Shown piece after piece: positions 5,610 through 6,475 of a stretch of 6,475 nt of DNA. Numbering within the stretch: position 1 is the first letter of the stretch; every line of letters begins with the position of its first letter. The translations under genes and the position numbers were made by a program. Source of the DNA: Hellea sp. (GTDB lineage: Bacteria > Pseudomonadota > Alphaproteobacteria > Caulobacterales > Maricaulaceae); the NCBI GenBank assembly GCA_020628635.1, contig JAHDEU010000132.1:1-6475 (forward strand), in the 5' to 3' direction. The notes under the pieces were generated by a model. It was not told where the DNA came from. It saw nothing but the letters and a program-made list of their open reading frames with translations, and did no database searches.

Positions 5610-5900
5610 ATGACCCGCTTTGCGAGACATATCGGCCTCCTTATCGCGGCCCTCTTCCTGCTGCTGCAGGGCGTGGCGTCGGCGCATGCGGGCATGAACA
5701 CGCTCGACCACGACCATGACGGCGTCGCCTGTTCGGTGACAGTGATGGCGGAGGACCAGGCGGTCGCGCCGGAGCCTGTCGTCATCGACACGCCGATCCC
5801 GGCAGAGCAACCCGCCATTGCCCACACGCTGCCCACGGCCGAGCGTGTCGCATCGCGTTTCGAGCCGCGCGCTCCCCCGCCCCGAGGACCCCCGGCCTAG
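5610..5900 (+). CDS. Small secreted protein with an HDHD motif, upstream of a ZnuD-like receptor
   Basis: This is a 96-residue protein with a clear Sec signal peptide: basic MTRFARH, hydrophobic core at residues 8-22, likely cleavage after AHA at 27. The mature part, about 69 residues, begins GMNTLDHDHDGVAC, with His34, His36, flanking aspartates and Cys41 as possible metal ligands. It then has an acidic Pro/Ala-rich stretch and ends RAPPPRGPPA. Small periplasmic proteins with His/Cys near the mature N-terminus and a C-terminal RAPP word are reminiscent of DUF2946-type proteins, but only one Cys is present and I do not claim membership. The frame is open back to 5538, overlapping the antiporter end. 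The ATG at 5610 is preferred because the signal peptide starts there and a promoter/Zur-like box lies directly before it. It is probably cotranscribed with the receptor gene 66 bases downstream. Zinc binding or delivery is an inference. Confidence 0.7.
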   Translation: MTRFARHIGLLIAALFLLLQGVASAHAGMNTLDHDHDGVACSVTVMAEDQAVAPEPVVIDTPIPAEQPAIAHTLPTAERVASRFEPRAPPPRGPPA

Positions 5901-5960
5901 ACTTCACAACCGAGCCCGTCCCTACCCTCGCGCGTCCGCGTGCGCGCACATCTGTGAAGT
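5901..5960. repeat. Inverted repeat flanking the gap before the receptor gene
   Basis: ACTTCACA (5901-5908), starting just after the small-protein stop, is the exact complement of TGTGAAGT (5953-5960). The right arm contains the only purine-rich GAAG that could serve as ribosome binding site for the receptor ATG at 5967. In mRNA the pairing would close a GC-rich loop of 44 bases and could mask that site. It may equally be chance. Confidence 0.35.
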
Positions 5961-5966
5961 CATCCC

Positions 5967-6475
5967 ATGTCCAAATTTCTCTCCGGTTCCGCTGCGAGCC
6001 TGTCTGCTATCCTGCTTGCCACCACCGCCCATGCGCAGGACACCTCCGTCCCCTTCGAGGACGAGATCATCGTCACCGGCTCCCCCCTCGCCCGCACGCT
6101 GGACGACGCCATTACCGGCGTATCCGTGCTGTCCGGCGAAGAGCTGCAGCGCAACCTATCTGGGACGATCGGCGAAACGCTGAAGCGCGAACCGGGCGTC
6201 AGCTCGACCTTCTTTGGTCCCGGCGCGTCCCGCCCCATCATCCGCGGCCAGGGCGGCGACCGGGTGCGTGTGCTCAATAATGGCATCGGCTCCATTGACG
6301 CCAGTTCCGCCTCCCCCGACCACGCCGTTGCCGCCGAACCCGCCCAGGCCGAGCGCATCGAAGTGCTGCGCGGCGCGGGCATATTGCGCTACGGCTCCAG
6401 CGGCGCCGGCGGTGTCGTCAACGTCATCGACGGCCGCATCCCGACTGAACTGCCGGAGAATACGGAGGTGAACTT
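5967..6475 (+). CDS. znuD: ZnuD-like TonB-dependent outer-membrane zinc receptor (5' part, runs off window)
   Basis: The first 169 codons of a TonB-dependent receptor are present; the frame is open to the window edge. Residues 1-23 are a signal peptide ending ATTAHA. A TonB box follows at about 33-38 (EIIVTG). The plug domain then shows VSVLSGEEL (52-60), the GETLKREPGVSS word (69-80), RPIIRGQGGDRVRVLNNG (89-106), SPDHAV (116-121), ERIEVLRGAGILRYGSSGAGG (129-149) and VVNVIDGRIPTELPEN (150-165). This wording closely follows Neisseria ZnuD as recalled, and the Asp-His of SPDHA (118-119) matches plug-domain zinc ligands reported for it. The protein should import zinc across the outer membrane using TonB energy. 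An upstream in-frame stop at 5955-5957 fixes the ATG at 5967; a weak GAAG lies 7 bases before it. The Zur-like box upstream fits this role. Copper or another metal remains possible because the barrel is not visible. Confidence 0.8.
   Translation, partial: MSKFLSGSAASLSAILLATTAHAQDTSVPFEDEIIVTGSPLARTLDDAITGVSVLSGEELQRNLSGTIGETLKREPGVSSTFFGPGASRPIIRGQGGDRVRVLNNGIGSIDASSASPDHAVAAEPAQAERIEVLRGAGILRYGSSGAGGVVNVIDGRIPTELPENTEVN

Noticed and set aside
5818..6280. Plus-strand alternative open frames overlapping the small protein and receptor
   Set aside because: They are Pro/Arg/Ser-rich frame shadows. The receptor frame has a clear signal peptide, TonB box and plug motifs and is open to the window end.

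Overview
The window is GC-rich, densely packed bacterial chromosome. The encoded proteins fit a Gram-negative proteobacterium, most likely an alphaproteobacterium. That placement is an inference from overall codon and protein style, from the TonB-dependent outer-membrane receptor, and from an apparently leaderless transcript. No rRNA, tRNA, CRISPR or mobile element was seen, and the genus cannot be fixed from this sequence.

Positions 193-4109, all on the minus strand, form a polyhydroxyalkanoate (PHA) locus. In transcription order it holds a small phasin-like protein with a lysine/alanine-rich tail (4109-3663), a strong Rho-independent terminator (3546-3512), a PHA synthase (phaC, 3451-1772), a 158-base gap with clustered TTAAC words and a hairpin, an intracellular PHA depolymerase (phaZ, 1613-699), and a second PhaI/PhaF-type phasin with a histone-like AAKKP tail (666-193). 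The synthase and depolymerase look most like the medium-chain-length (class II) enzymes known from Pseudomonas, rather than the longer class I synthases usual in alphaproteobacteria. Together the genes provide polymer synthesis, polymer recycling and two granule coat proteins. No PHA transcriptional regulator and no monomer-supply gene is present.

Positions 4110-4234 are a divergent intergenic region with nested inverted repeats. From it a CPA1-family cation/proton antiporter is read on the plus strand (4235-5572). A terminator-like hairpin lies across its last codons.

Positions 5573-6475 look like a metal-uptake unit. A Zur-box-like sequence (5593-5605) overlaps a plausible -10 element immediately before a small secreted protein with an HDHD motif (5610-5900). 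This is followed by the start of a ZnuD-like TonB-dependent receptor (5967 to the window edge), which carries the SPDHA motif of zinc receptors. The likely picture is a zinc-repressed pair of a small periplasmic metal-binding protein and an outer-membrane zinc importer.

The left edge (1-192) holds no convincing gene, only a weak minus-strand reading frame that runs off the window.
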